Both the position numbers and the translations under genes were made by a program. Positions 1-8,683 of a DNA stretch of 64,000 nt are shown here, in pieces. Positions within the stretch are counted from its first letter, which is position 1; the number at the start of each line of letters is the position of its first letter. The notes under the pieces are model-generated. The model did not search any database, was not told the origin of the DNA, and worked only from the letters and a program-made list of their open reading frames with translations. This stretch comes from an uncultured Bacteroidales bacterium (GTDB lineage: Bacteria; Bacteroidota; Bacteroidia; Bacteroidales; P3). The DNA lies in assembly GCA_900314925.1 (NCBI GenBank), contig OMXC01000008.1, positions 1 to 64,000 of the forward strand. Reading direction: 5' to 3'.

Positions 1-1
1 C

Positions 2-202
2 CTCTTCGTCTACGAGCCCGAGAGCGGCCAGGGCATCCTCTCCGCACCCGTCAAGCGCAGCTCCGCAGCCGTCGAGATGCGTCTCCCCAGCACCTGGAGT
101 GGCCTCACCGTCCACGTCTACGGCTTCACCATCGGCGCCGGCCGCGACAACCTCGGCCTCGGCTCCCCCTCTGCCTTCATCGGCACCGGCAATGTGGGAT
201 GA
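2..202 (+). CDS. C-terminal fragment of unknown protein (possibly DUF6266-like)
   Basis: The reading frame is open from base 2 and ends at TGA 200-202, giving the last 66 residues of a protein that starts outside the window. The piece has alternating hydrophobic and polar residues typical of beta strands (for example L-F-V-Y and V-H-V-Y-G-F) and ends in S-A-F-I-G-T-G-N-V-G. This end resembles the C-terminus of the Bacteroidetes DUF6266 family, but the fragment is too short to be sure. Codon use matches neighbouring genes. The gene ends in the heptamer-repeat region that starts at 203. Confidence 0.5.
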   Translation, partial: LFVYEPESGQGILSAPVKRSSAAVEMRLPSTWSGLTVHVYGFTIGAGRDNLGLGSPSAFIGTGNVG

Positions 203-251
203 GTGGACAGTGACTAGTGGACAGTGGATAGTGGACAGTGACTAGTGGTCG
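203..251. repeat. Heptamer-period array, left arm of an inverted pair
   Basis: Seven units with an exact 7-nt period run from the stop codon of the upstream gene: units such as GTGGACA, GTGACTA and GTGGATA. A second heptamer array at 306-347 is built of ACCACTG units, which are close to the reverse complement. The two can pair into a long imperfect hairpin. It may terminate transcription, but no T-tract follows directly. Confidence 0.75.
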
Positions 252-305
252 CCCTACGGACTCAAAATTTCAAGAAAATTTACTCAAAAATCTTTAAAAA
301 ATCTA

Positions 306-347
306 CTCACTGACCACTGACCACTGACCACTGACCACTGGCCACTT
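306..347. repeat. Heptamer-period array, right arm of an inverted pair
   Basis: Six 7-nt units, mostly ACCACTG, lie between the first gene and the enolase terminator. They are complementary in character to the array at 203-251 about 55 bases upstream, and the AT-rich stretch between would form the loop. Confidence 0.75.
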
Positions 348-374
348 AACCCTAACCTTAACTGCTGCCAAGAA

Positions 375-407
375 GCAAAAGCCCGCCATGTGAGTGGCGG
401 GCTTTGC
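375..407 (-). terminator. Rho-independent terminator of eno
   Basis: A GC-rich stem, AGCCCGCC (380-387) with GGCGGGCT (396-403), extended by GCAAA/TTTGC, follows the eno stop codon on the minus strand. It is succeeded there by a T-rich run. On the plus strand it is also followed by T-rich sequence, so it could act in both directions. Confidence 0.75.
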
Positions 408-428
408 GTTTTGTTCGTATACCTGAGG

Positions 429-1730
<1,302 letters not shown>

Positions 1731-1768
1731 TTATTTGTTTATGTTAATAATTTACCGTTGGCTCTGAA

Positions 1769-1800
1769 CAAAAAAGGCCAACCCCTTGCGGCGGTCGGCT
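1769..1800 (-). terminator. Rho-independent terminator of rpsT
   Basis: On the minus strand a stem formed by bases 1793-1800 and 1776-1783, with one G-U pair, is followed by a run of T residues (complement of 1769-1775). It lies 33 bases after the rpsT stop codon, separating rpsT from eno. Confidence 0.7.
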
Positions 1801-1832
1801 GTCTCTTTTTTGTTCGCTCGCGCGGGTCACGC

Positions 1833-2084
1833 TTACATGGCGTTGACCTGACGCATGCACTTCGACTTGAGGTTGGCGGCTTTGTTCTTGTGGATGACGG
1901 AACGCTTGGCCAGCTTGTCGATGATGGAGACCATCTTGGGCAGACGCTCGGTGGCAGCGGCCTTGTCGGTGAGGGCGCGGAAGTCACGCAGTGCGTTGCG
2001 CATGGTCTTGGCGTAGTAGCGATTCTCTACTCTTCTTTTTTCGCTTGAGCGAATTCTTTTCTTTGCAGACTTGTGGTGTGCCAT
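1833..2084 (-). CDS. rpsT: 30S ribosomal protein S20
   Basis: S20 is a primary 16S rRNA-binding protein of the small subunit. The 83-residue product starts [12 protein letters not shown] and carries the basic helical pattern of the family ([13 protein letters not shown]). Length is normal. It lies 41 bases downstream of tRNA-Glu on the same strand and probably shares its transcript. A terminator follows at 1769-1800. Confidence 0.97.
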   Translation of the reverse strand: MAHHKSAKKRIRSSEKRRVENRYYAKTMRNALRDFRALTDKAAATERLPKMVSIIDKLAKRSVIHKNKAANLKSKCMRQVNAM

Positions 2085-2125
2085 AAATTCTTATTGTTCT
2101 TTTTTCTTATTATTCTTTTCCTTCG

Positions 2126-2200
2126 TACCGCGTGCGGGATTCGAACCCGCGATTTTGAGAATGAAAATCTCACGTCCTGGGCCTACTAGACGAACGCGGC
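2126..2200 (-). tRNA. tRNA-Glu (anticodon TTC)
   Basis: On the minus strand the 75 bases fold into a cloverleaf. The acceptor stem is GCCGCGT (2194-2200) with ACGCGGT (2127-2133), closed by a G-U pair at the end. The anticodon arm is TGAGA-TTTTCAT-TCTCA with anticodon TTC. The T arm is GCGGG-TTCGAAT-CCCGC, and the discriminator base is A. The D arm GTCTAG...GGCCCAGGAC matches the glutamate type. CCA is not encoded. It lies upstream of rpsT under the promoter at 2254-2285. Confidence 0.95.
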
Positions 2201-2253
2201 GCAGTGCTTCGGCGGCTACCCTGAAAGGGTATTTTTTCCGCAAAAAGCGGGTG

Positions 2254-2285
2254 CAAAATTACTAACATTTTTTGACATGGCCAAA
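2254..2285 (-). promoter_or_regulatory. Promoter for tRNA-Glu and rpsT
   Basis: On the minus strand TTTG (complement of 2282-2285) is followed after 20 bases by TAATTTTG (complement of 2254-2261), matching the Bacteroidetes -33/-7 consensus. The transcript would begin about 50 bases before the tRNA. A small palindrome, CCGC-AAAAA-GCGG (2238-2250), lies at or just past the start site. Confidence 0.7.
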
Positions 2286-2321
2286 TTTTTTTCAACCGCT
2301 GTTGTTGAAATCGCCATGCTG

Positions 2322-2996
2322 CTACTCGCTATCTGCCTGGAAACGAAAGCCTAAACGTTTGCCGGTGACCAGTGATTTTTTGTCAAAATTGTTTTTCATC
2401 TCGCCCACCGAGACGAGCTTGACTTCGTCGTAGGGAGGGGTCAGGAGGTCGAAATTGGTGGTGTACTCGATGGCCGACTCCACGATGCCTTGCACAGTGT
2501 CCTGATTTACAACCGATGTGTTGAAATTAGTGTAGAGCATGCCCAGCTCGCGCTTGCCTTCGATGAAGTAGTGTTTCTCCTTGTTAACGAACACGCGTCC
2601 AATCATATAACCCAAGTCGTTGTCGCGCTGGTAGGCGAACGAGTCGGCGAGGAAGTTATAGATGTGTATCACTCCGCAGTAGGAGCGTGTCGTGTCCTCG
2701 CGAATGTAGGGTGACTTCATGACCTGGTGGTCGCGCGAGAACTCGAAGACGTTGGTGTGCATCATGAACAGCAGTATGTCGCCTGCGAACTTGACCTCGA
2801 ACTCGAAGTCGCCGCGGTCGGTGAACTCGAAGGCCACATCCTTGCCTTCCTTGTGGCACTGCTCGCGGAAGAGGGCTATGAGGTCGCGTGTGGTAGAGCG
2901 GAAGATTTCGAAGGTCTCCTTGGTGGCGTCGTATACATTGCGTTTCAGCTCGCTTTTGCTGAATACCAAGTCTTTGAGTGATTCTTTCAGTTCCAT
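2322..2996 (-). CDS. Conserved Bacteroidales protein of unknown function
   Basis: I do not recognise a characterised family. The 224-residue product has no signal peptide or membrane segment and looks like a soluble cytoplasmic protein. It has an acidic and aromatic composition, with segments such as F-E-F-T-D-R-G-D-F-E-F-E-V-K-F. Its last residues are positively charged and aromatic (G-K-R-L-G-F-R-F-Q). It follows the marC-like gene by 40 bases on the same strand, so it is likely the last gene of the rsgA-marC unit. It ends just before the tRNA-Glu promoter. Confidence 0.85.
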   Translation of the reverse strand: MELKESLKDLVFSKSELKRNVYDATKETFEIFRSTTRDLIALFREQCHKEGKDVAFEFTDRGDFEFEVKFAGDILLFMMHTNVFEFSRDHQVMKSPYIREDTTRSYCGVIHIYNFLADSFAYQRDNDLGYMIGRVFVNKEKHYFIEGKRELGMLYTNFNTSVVNQDTVQGIVESAIEYTTNFDLLTPPYDEVKLVSVGEMKNNFDKKSLVTGKRLGFRFQADSE

Positions 2997-3036
2997 GTCC
3001 TTGTTGTTTTTCTGTTTATGCCGTTATGTTGTCGGT

Positions 3037-3624
3037 TCAGCCGTGGAAAATAGCCATGATGTTGCCTGCAAAGAGTTTCACCGCCATAGCCAGGAGGATG
3101 ACGCCGAAGAACTTGCGCAGCACGTAGATGATGTCCTGTCCCAGCCAGTGGGTTATCTTGTCGAGGTGGCGTAGCACGAAGAAGTCGATGACGATGTTGA
3201 CGGCGAGACCGATCATGATGTTTACAGTCTCGTACTCGGCGTGCAGCGAGATGAATGCCGTGATGGCTCCGGGTCCGGCTATCAGTGGGAAGGCTATGGG
3301 CACGATGCTCGCTCCCGACGAGGTGGGTTCGTTCTTGATGATGTCGCGTCCCAGGATCATCTCGAAGGCTAGGATGAAGAGCACCACAGAGCCTGCTACG
3401 GCGAACGACGGCATATCGATGCCGAAGAGCTTGAGCAGCTGGTCACCGACGATGAAGAAGCCCACGAAGAGCAGCAGTGCCGCCCCGGTGGCCTGGAAAG
3501 GCTTGATTTTCGTGCCTTTGTCGCGCATGGAGACGAAGATGGGTATCGACCCTGTGATGTCGATGATGGCGAACATCACGAGGAATGTGCTGAAGATTTC
3601 CTTGAAGCTAAGTGCCTGTAACAT
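3037..3624 (-). CDS. MarC-family integral membrane protein
   Basis: The 195-residue product has about six hydrophobic segments and the family pattern. It has an N-terminal F-A-I-I-D-I-T-G-S-I-P-I-F, a central A-F-P-L-I-A-G-P-G-A-I-T and a C-terminal hydrophobic helix before G-N-I-M-A-I-F. MarC proteins (UPF0056, NAAT family) sit in the inner membrane. Their substrate is unsettled; the old link to multiple antibiotic resistance was withdrawn in E. coli. The start lies 3 bases after the rsgA stop, so the two are surely cotranscribed. Confidence 0.9.
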   Translation of the reverse strand: MLQALSFKEIFSTFLVMFAIIDITGSIPIFVSMRDKGTKIKPFQATGAALLLFVGFFIVGDQLLKLFGIDMPSFAVAGSVVLFILAFEMILGRDIIKNEPTSSGASIVPIAFPLIAGPGAITAFISLHAEYETVNIMIGLAVNIVIDFFVLRHLDKITHWLGQDIIYVLRKFFGVILLAMAVKLFAGNIMAIFHG

Positions 3625-3627
3625 ATC

Positions 3628-4572
3628 TTATTGTGGTTTTATTGTATCTTCTATGATGCTGAGGTAGTTGCGGTAGCGCTCGTCGCTGATGCGACCTTGC
3701 TCCACGGCCTCCTTGACGGCGCACCCGGGTTCGTGACGGTGGGTGCAGTTGGCGAAGTGGCATCCGTGCAGCACGGCGCGCATCTCGGGGAAGAAATGCG
3801 AGAGCTCCTGCTCGTTGAAGTCCACCATGCCGAACTCCTTGATGCCGGGGGTGTCGATTAAGTAAGTTAGGAGTTTGGAGTTATGAGTTATGAGTTGGAT
3901 TGGATGTATTTCGGCGAAGGTGGTGGTGTGGCGTCCTTTGAGGCTCCAATCGGAGATGGCGCCGACCTTGAGGGCGAGGTCGGGACAGAGTGCGTTGAGC
4001 AGGGCGCTCTTGCCCACGCCGCTGTGGCCGCTGAAGAGCACCGTCTTGCCGGCGATGGTCTGCTTCAGCTCCGCGAGGCCGTCGCCGCGCAATGCCGACA
4101 CCTCCAGTACGGGGTAGCCCGCGGCGCGGTAGATTGCCGACACCTTGTCCTGCAGGGTGCGGAGGTCGGGGTCGTCCAGCAGGTCGCACTTGTTGAAGAC
4201 GAGGCATGCCGGTATGTGGTAGGCCTCGGCGGTCACAAGCAGGCGGTCGATGAAGCCCGTGGAGGTGCGTGGCAGGCCGAGGGTGGCCACGACGCACAGC
4301 AGGTCGATGTTGGCGGCGATGACGTGGGTCTGCTTCGACAGCTTGGTGGCGCGTCGCACGATGTAGTTGCGGCGGTCGCGCACGTCGTGTATCACCCCCG
4401 TGCCGTCGTCCTGCAGCTCGAAGAGCACGCGGTCGCCCACGGCCACGGGGTTGGTCTGCTTGTTGCCGCGCAGGCGGTAGTTGCCGCGCAGGCGGCATTC
4501 CAGCGCCTCGCCGCTGTCGGGCAACACCCTGTACCAGTTGCCAGTAGTTCTTATGACCAGTCCTTCTGTCAT
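3628..4572 (-). CDS. rsgA: Ribosome small subunit-dependent GTPase RsgA, with an in-frame heptamer-repeat insert
   Basis: RsgA is a circularly permuted GTPase that matures the 30S subunit. The 314-residue product has an N-terminal OB fold (about 1-70). It has G4 F-N-K-C-D near 128, G1 G-H-S-G-V-G-K-S near 190, a T-rich G2 (R-H-T-T-T-F) and G3 D-T-P-G near 240. A zinc knuckle C-H-F-A-N-C-T-H-R-H-E-P-G-C follows. Between G2 and G3, where relatives have a short beta-hairpin loop, there is an extra stretch containing H-N-S-K-L-L-T. It is encoded by five 7-nt repeat units at 3865-3899, and the frame stays open. The gene is first in an operon with the MarC-like gene and has a -7 box at 4586-4593. 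Confidence 0.96.
   Translation of the reverse strand: MTEGLVIRTTGNWYRVLPDSGEALECRLRGNYRLRGNKQTNPVAVGDRVLFELQDDGTGVIHDVRDRRNYIVRRATKLSKQTHVIAANIDLLCVVATLGLPRTSTGFIDRLLVTAEAYHIPACLVFNKCDLLDDPDLRTLQDKVSAIYRAAGYPVLEVSALRGDGLAELKQTIAGKTVLFSGHSGVGKSALLNALCPDLALKVGAISDWSLKGRHTTTFAEIHPIQLITHNSKLLTYLIDTPGIKEFGMVDFNEQELSHFFPEMRAVLHGCHFANCTHRHEPGCAVKEAVEQGRISDERYRNYLSIIEDTIKPQ
3865..3899. repeat. Heptamer array inside rsgA
   Basis: Five tandem 7-nt units (AGTTAGG, AGTTTGG, AGTTATG twice, AGTTGGA on the plus strand) lie inside the rsgA coding region. They encode the loop peptide around H-N-S-K-L-L-T between G2 and G3. The flanking coding sequence is normal rsgA. Confidence 0.9.
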
Positions 4573-4585
4573 CGTTTTCGGGGTG

Positions 4586-4593
4586 CAAAAATA
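4586..4593 (-). promoter_or_regulatory. -7 box of the rsgA operon
   Basis: The minus strand reads TATTTTTG, fitting TAnnTTTG, 13 bases before the rsgA start codon. A TTTTTGAC sequence about 22 bases further upstream may be the -33 element, slightly farther than usual. Confidence 0.6.
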
Positions 4594-4640
4594 CGACTTT
4601 TTTTTAACATAGAGTCAAAAACCTTTCCAAGCCTCATCCG

Positions 4641-4783
4641 GTACACAGTTCCACCGGTCTCCCTACCTGTTTGGTACGGCACAGGTGCGTAGTTGCGTCT
4701 CTGTTCCATCGCCGCCTCTACGGCAGTTGAAGTATCGTCGAAATGCCGTAGGGACTCCGTTGGGGAGAGGGGTCGGAAAGGGG
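4641..4783. repeat. 11-nt-periodic intergenic array A
   Basis: About 13 degenerate units of exactly 11 nt fill most of the 340-base gap between rsgA and cdd, for example GTACACAGTTC, GTACGGCACAG, CTACGGCAGTT and GAAGTATCGTC. A perfect 8-bp stem, CTACGGCA (4718-4725) with TGCCGTAG (4744-4751), encloses the motif GAAGTATCGTC shared with arrays C and D. No credible gene is present in the gap. Confidence 0.7.
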
Positions 4784-4880
4784 GCGCGGGAGGGGCCCGG
4801 TGGGGGAGCTGTGGGAGCATAGGTGGGGCGTCGGGGTAGGGGTGAGGTGAGGAAAAAGGCGTCGAATGGATAAAAATTGC

Positions 4881-4888
4881 TATATTTG
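4881..4888 (+). promoter_or_regulatory. -7 box of cdd
   Basis: TATATTTG matches the Bacteroidetes -7 consensus and lies 25 bases before the chosen cdd start at 4913. It overlaps the alternative upstream ATG at 4877, which argues against that start. Confidence 0.6.
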
Positions 4889-4912
4889 CAGTTGGAAAAC
4901 GAACGTACTTTT

Positions 4913-5383
4913 ATGGAGAAAACGCTGAATATCAGATATAGGGAGTATGCCTCGGCCGCTGCGTTGGGTGCCGCCGACGGCGAGCTGATGCGCCGCGCCG
5001 TCGCCGCCACCGAAGGGGCCTATGCGCCGTACTCGGGCTTCAGGGTTGGCGCTGCTGTGCGCCTTGCCGACGGCAGTGTGGTGACGGGCAGCAACCAGGA
5101 GAACGCCGCCTATCCGTCGGGGCTCTGCGCGGAACGCACGGCGATCTTCGCGGCATCGGCGCAGCGTCCCGACATGCGTGACTATGAGGCTATTGCCATT
5201 GTCGGCCGCAATGCCGGCGGCGAGTTGTGCGAGGCGTCGCCCTGCGGTGCCTGCCGCCAGGTGCTGCTGGAGTACGAGCAGCGTCAGGGTCATCCGCTGC
5301 GTGTGCTCTGTATGCTGGAGGGCGGCGCTGTGCGCGAGGTGGGGAGTGTGGCCGACCTGATGCCTTTCAGCTTCGCCCTGTAG
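4913..5383 (+). CDS. cdd: Cytidine deaminase
   Basis: This enzyme deaminates cytidine and deoxycytidine to uridine forms in pyrimidine salvage. The 156-residue product carries the zinc signature of the homotetrameric class. The proton shuttle lies in C-A-E-R-T-A-I, and the two further cysteines lie in S-P-C-G-A-C-R-Q-V. The upstream G-S-N-Q-E-N-A-A-Y region binds substrate. An upstream in-frame ATG at 4877 was rejected because it lies within the promoter region. The gene stands alone, with a repeat array on its left and the promoter of the PpiD-like gene on its right. Confidence 0.95.
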   Translation: MEKTLNIRYREYASAAALGAADGELMRRAVAATEGAYAPYSGFRVGAAVRLADGSVVTGSNQENAAYPSGLCAERTAIFAASAQRPDMRDYEAIAIVGRNAGGELCEASPCGACRQVLLEYEQRQGHPLRVLCMLEGGAVREVGSVADLMPFSFAL

Positions 5384-5439
5384 GGCGCCGATTTTGCCTG
5401 CGGGCAGAAAAAAAATTTCGCCATGTGCGAAAATGTTTG

Positions 5440-5447
5440 TAAATTTG
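5440..5447 (+). promoter_or_regulatory. -7 box for the PpiD-like operon
   Basis: TAAATTTG fits the TAnnTTTG consensus and lies about 100 bases before the start at 5547. A weak TTTC at 5417 could serve as the -33 element. Confidence 0.55.
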
Positions 5448-5546
5448 CACCTTCGGCAACCGGGCGCGCCGTCGCCGAAGTGGCGTGCAGGGTGCTGGGC
5501 GATAGTAATTTAAGTAAAGAATAAACTAATAAAAATAACTAACAAA

Positions 5547-7655
5547 ATGGGAATTATTGGAAGTATTAGAAAGCATTCCGGCTGGGCTGTGGCCATTGTC
5601 GGTATTGCTATTTTGGCCTTCATTCTGGGCGACCTGACAAAGAACAACGGCGGCATCCCCGACGTCGGCAAGGTGAACGGCGAGGTGCTGACCTCGCAGC
5701 GCTTCAACGAGAAGGTGGCCGAGATGGAGAACAACTACAAGATGCAGCAGCAGACCACGCAGGTGCCCGCCGAGATGGAGAACCAGATCCGCGAACAGGT
5801 GTGGGCTCAGTTCGTCGACGAGTCGCTCATGGAGGAGCAGACCGCCAAGCTCGGTCTCCGCGTGACTCCCGCCGAGGTGAACGACATGTACACCGGTCAT
5901 TTCATCCACCCCTATGTGCGCCAGAGTTTCACCGACCCGCAGACGGGCCAGTTCGACGTGCGTTTTGTCAACCAGTTCATCGAGAACTTCGACCAGATCG
6001 ACACCATGCGCCGCATGCAGTGGGTGGAGCTTGAGAAGTATTGCAAGACCGACCGTGAGCAGCAGAAGTACTCGACGCTCATCAACTCGGGCTTCTACAT
6101 GCCCAAGGCCCTGGCCAGCAAGGTGGCGGAGTATGCCGGCACCGTGGCCAACGTGCGTGTGGTGACGATGCCCTTCTCGTCGGTGAGCGACGACGAGGCC
6201 ACCGTGGCCGATGCCGACTACGAGAAATACTACAACGAGCACAAGGCCGAGTTCCGTGTGCGTGAGGAGCTGCGCGACCTCGATTTCATCGCCTTCCCGG
6301 TGAACCCCACTCCGCAGGACCTCGCCGACATACAGGAGCAGGTGAACAAGACCTGGGCTGAGTTCCAGACGGTGCCTGCCGACGAGGTGGCTTTCTTCGT
6401 CAACGCAGAGAGCGACCGCAGCTACGACTCCACCTACAAGCGTGCCAACACCTTCAAGGCCCCCTTCGACGAGCAGATTGCCGCCTCCAAGGACGGCGAC
6501 ATGCTGGCTCCCGTGATGGCTGGCAACGAGTGGATGATGGCCAAGGTCATCAGCAGCGCCGTGCGCCCCGATTCGCTGCGCGCCTCTGTCGTGTACATCC
6601 TAAACCAGAACGCCGGCGGCAACATCATGCGCAGCGACGCCCAGGCCAAGAGCCTTGCCGACAGTGTGCTGGCTCTGCTCAACGGCAACAAGATAACCTT
6701 CGAGCAGGCTGTGGAGCAGTTCAGCGACGACCCGCAGAAGGGCGAGACCAAGGGCGACATGGACTGGCAGCTCGACGGCGGCTACGGCTTCCTGAACGAG
6801 GAACTCGTCAACCGCCCCGTGGGCAGTTGCTTCGTCTTTGAGCACCCGCAGGGTGTGGGTTACTTCCTCGTGAAGGTGACCGACAAGACCAAAGCCGAGA
6901 AGAAATACCGCGTGGCTCTCATCACCCGTGAGATTGCCGCTTCGGCAGCCACCAACCGTGCCGTCTATAACGAGGCCAACCGCTTCGCCGGCCAGAACCG
7001 CAACATCACCGACTTCACCGCCGCCGCCCAGCAGCAGAACTTGCAGGTGCGCAGTGCCCGTGTGACCATGATGTCCAACAACCTCAGCGGCATCGGCAAC
7101 GCCCGCAGCATAGTGCAATGGGCCTACAACGAGGATACCAAGGTGGGCGCTGTCGCCGACCAGGTCTATGAGTGCGACGGCATGTTCGTCGTCGTTGCCC
7201 TGAAGGATGTCTTCAAGAAAGGCTTCGCCACCCTTGAGCAGGTGCGTCCGATGATAGAGCAGGCCGTGCGTCTCGACAAGAAGGCCGAGGTGCTTATGGC
7301 CCGTGCCGACGAGGCTGTCAAGGCCGCCAAGGACATCACCTCGATAGCCATGAAACTCAACACCGCCGTCGACACCATCGACAGCGTGTCGTTCGCCGAC
7401 TACTACTTCGACCGCTACGGCATGGAGCCCAAGGTGCAGGCCGCCATCAGCGCCAAGCAGAGCGGCTTGGTGGGTCCCGTGAAGGGCGCCAGCGGTGTCT
7501 ACATGGTGCAGATCGACAGCAAGGCCCCCCGCGCCGCTGCCGACGGCCAGGTGACCATGCAGCTTGAGCAGGGCTACCGCAGCAAGGCCCGCATGGCCTC
7601 GCAGGTGCTCCGCGAGCAGGCCAAGATAGTGGACCAGCGCAACAAGTTCTTCTAA
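5547..7655 (+). CDS. PpiD/SurA-like peptidyl-prolyl isomerase, membrane-anchored chaperone
   Basis: The 702-residue product has a cytoplasmic start, one membrane helix (about residues 12-30, W-A-V-A-I-V-G-I-A-I-L-A-F-I-L-G) and a long periplasmic part. It has a SurA_N-like helical domain (about 35-230) and a parvulin-type PPIC domain around 340-460, with the pattern G-G-Y-G-F-L-N-E-E-L. A second PPIC-like or C-terminal region follows. PpiD-type proteins assist folding of outer-membrane and secreted proteins leaving the Sec channel, which suits a genome with type IX secretion. The start is preceded by A-rich sequence without a Shine-Dalgarno motif, as usual in this phylum. Confidence 0.93.
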   Translation: MGIIGSIRKHSGWAVAIVGIAILAFILGDLTKNNGGIPDVGKVNGEVLTSQRFNEKVAEMENNYKMQQQTTQVPAEMENQIREQVWAQFVDESLMEEQTAKLGLRVTPAEVNDMYTGHFIHPYVRQSFTDPQTGQFDVRFVNQFIENFDQIDTMRRMQWVELEKYCKTDREQQKYSTLINSGFYMPKALASKVAEYAGTVANVRVVTMPFSSVSDDEATVADADYEKYYNEHKAEFRVREELRDLDFIAFPVNPTPQDLADIQEQVNKTWAEFQTVPADEVAFFVNAESDRSYDSTYKRANTFKAPFDEQIAASKDGDMLAPVMAGNEWMMAKVISSAVRPDSLRASVVYILNQNAGGNIMRSDAQAKSLADSVLALLNGNKITFEQAVEQFSDDPQKGETKGDMDWQLDGGYGFLNEELVNRPVGSCFVFEHPQGVGYFLVKVTDKTKAEKKYRVALITREIAASAATNRAVYNEANRFAGQNRNITDFTAAAQQQNLQVRSARVTMMSNNLSGIGNARSIVQWAYNEDTKVGAVADQVYECDGMFVVVALKDVFKKGFATLEQVRPMIEQAVRLDKKAEVLMARADEAVKAAKDITSIAMKLNTAVDTIDSVSFADYYFDRYGMEPKVQAAISAKQSGLVGPVKGASGVYMVQIDSKAPRAAADGQVTMQLEQGYRSKARMASQVLREQAKIVDQRNKFF

Positions 7656-7670
7656 GAGACAGATTGCTTA

Positions 7671-7727
7671 GTGGGTAGTGGATAGTGGGTAGTGGATAGC
7701 ATTCGATGCGTGCGCTACCCACTACCC
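7671..7727. repeat. Heptamer array with inverted copy
   Basis: Four 7-nt units (GTGGGTA, GTGGATA, repeated) at 7671-7698 are followed, after a short loop, by the complementary CTACCC-ACTACCC at 7715-7727. The pair forms a hairpin between the PpiD-like gene and the M23 peptidase gene and may attenuate read-through. Confidence 0.75.
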
Positions 7728-7747
7728 TCTTCTTATAAGACGATGCA

Positions 7748-8668
7748 ATGGGCATAAAGGATTGGTGGCTAAAGATCAAGAACTCGCAGGTTGGCGATGT
7801 CATAAAGCACAAGCACCGCTTTGTGGTTATTGACAACGACACCTTCAAGGAGAAGTTCTCTTTCCGCCTGTCGGGCATCAACTTGTTTGTCTTCACCGGC
7901 GTCACGGTGATAGTGCTCATAGTGCTCACCGCCGTGCTCATAGCCTTCACGCCGCTGCGCGAATACATACCGGGCTACACGGACACGGAAATGATCGAGC
8001 AGACATACGTCAACGCCAAGAAGATAGACTCGCTGGAGAGGGCCCTCGCCAACCAGGAGTGGGTGGTGGCCACGATGCAGGCCTTGCTGCGCGGCGAAGA
8101 CCTCGGCGCCGACGCCGACAGTGCGATGGCCGACAGCGCGTCGACGCTCGGCGTCGTGGCCGGCGTCTATCGCCACTCCAAGGAGGACAGCCTGCTGAGG
8201 CTCGAGGTGGAGAGCGAGGACAGCCGCTATGAGGTGAAGGGCGAGCGGGTGCCGTCGGCGGTCACGGTGGCGGCCGGGGCCGACGTACAGCCTTCGGTGA
8301 CACAGCTTTTCTTCGCCCCCGTCAAGGGCAATGTCGTCAAGCCCTACAGTGCCGCCATGCGGCATTACGGTGTCGACATTGCGGCGGCAAGCGGCAGCCC
8401 GGTCAACGCCGCATACAGCGGCACGGTGGTGATGGCGGGCTTCACGTCCGAGGAGGGCCACGTCATAGCCCTTCAGCACCCCGCAGGCGTCATCACGGTG
8501 TATCGCAACAACAGCGTCTTGCTGAAGCATCAGGGTGACGTGGTGCGCGCCGGCGAGCCGATAGCCTTTGTGGGCACCGGCTCGACGACGGAGCTGGGAC
8601 CGCACCTGCACCTGGAGGTGTGGGTCAACGGCATGCCCGTCAACCCCGAGGAATACATATCATTCTAA
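7748..8668 (+). CDS. M23-family (LytM) metallopeptidase, membrane-anchored
   Basis: The 306-residue product has a short cytoplasmic N-terminus and one membrane helix (about 43-72). A linker rich in acidic and heptad-like residues follows, then a C-terminal LytM domain (about 195-306). The zinc site is intact: H-Y-G-V-D near 210 and H-L-H-L-E near 290. Such proteins cut peptide cross-bridges of peptidoglycan or regulate other hydrolases. It sits directly before dxr (15 bases), an arrangement common in Bacteroidetes. Confidence 0.93.
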   Translation: MGIKDWWLKIKNSQVGDVIKHKHRFVVIDNDTFKEKFSFRLSGINLFVFTGVTVIVLIVLTAVLIAFTPLREYIPGYTDTEMIEQTYVNAKKIDSLERALANQEWVVATMQALLRGEDLGADADSAMADSASTLGVVAGVYRHSKEDSLLRLEVESEDSRYEVKGERVPSAVTVAAGADVQPSVTQLFFAPVKGNVVKPYSAAMRHYGVDIAAASGSPVNAAYSGTVVMAGFTSEEGHVIALQHPAGVITVYRNNSVLLKHQGDVVRAGEPIAFVGTGSTTELGPHLHLEVWVNGMPVNPEEYISF

Positions 8669-8683
8669 CAGAGTAACACAGTT

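Noticed and set aside
203..347. CRISPR-like repeats
   Set aside because: The units are 7 nt with no spacers, and no cas genes are present.
2071..2265. 64-residue plus-strand ORF with R-A-G-F-E-P-A
   Set aside because: This peptide is the well-known translation artefact of the complement of a tRNA T arm.
5395..5420. Terminator after cdd
   Set aside because: The stem is only four base pairs and is followed by A residues rather than T on the coding strand.
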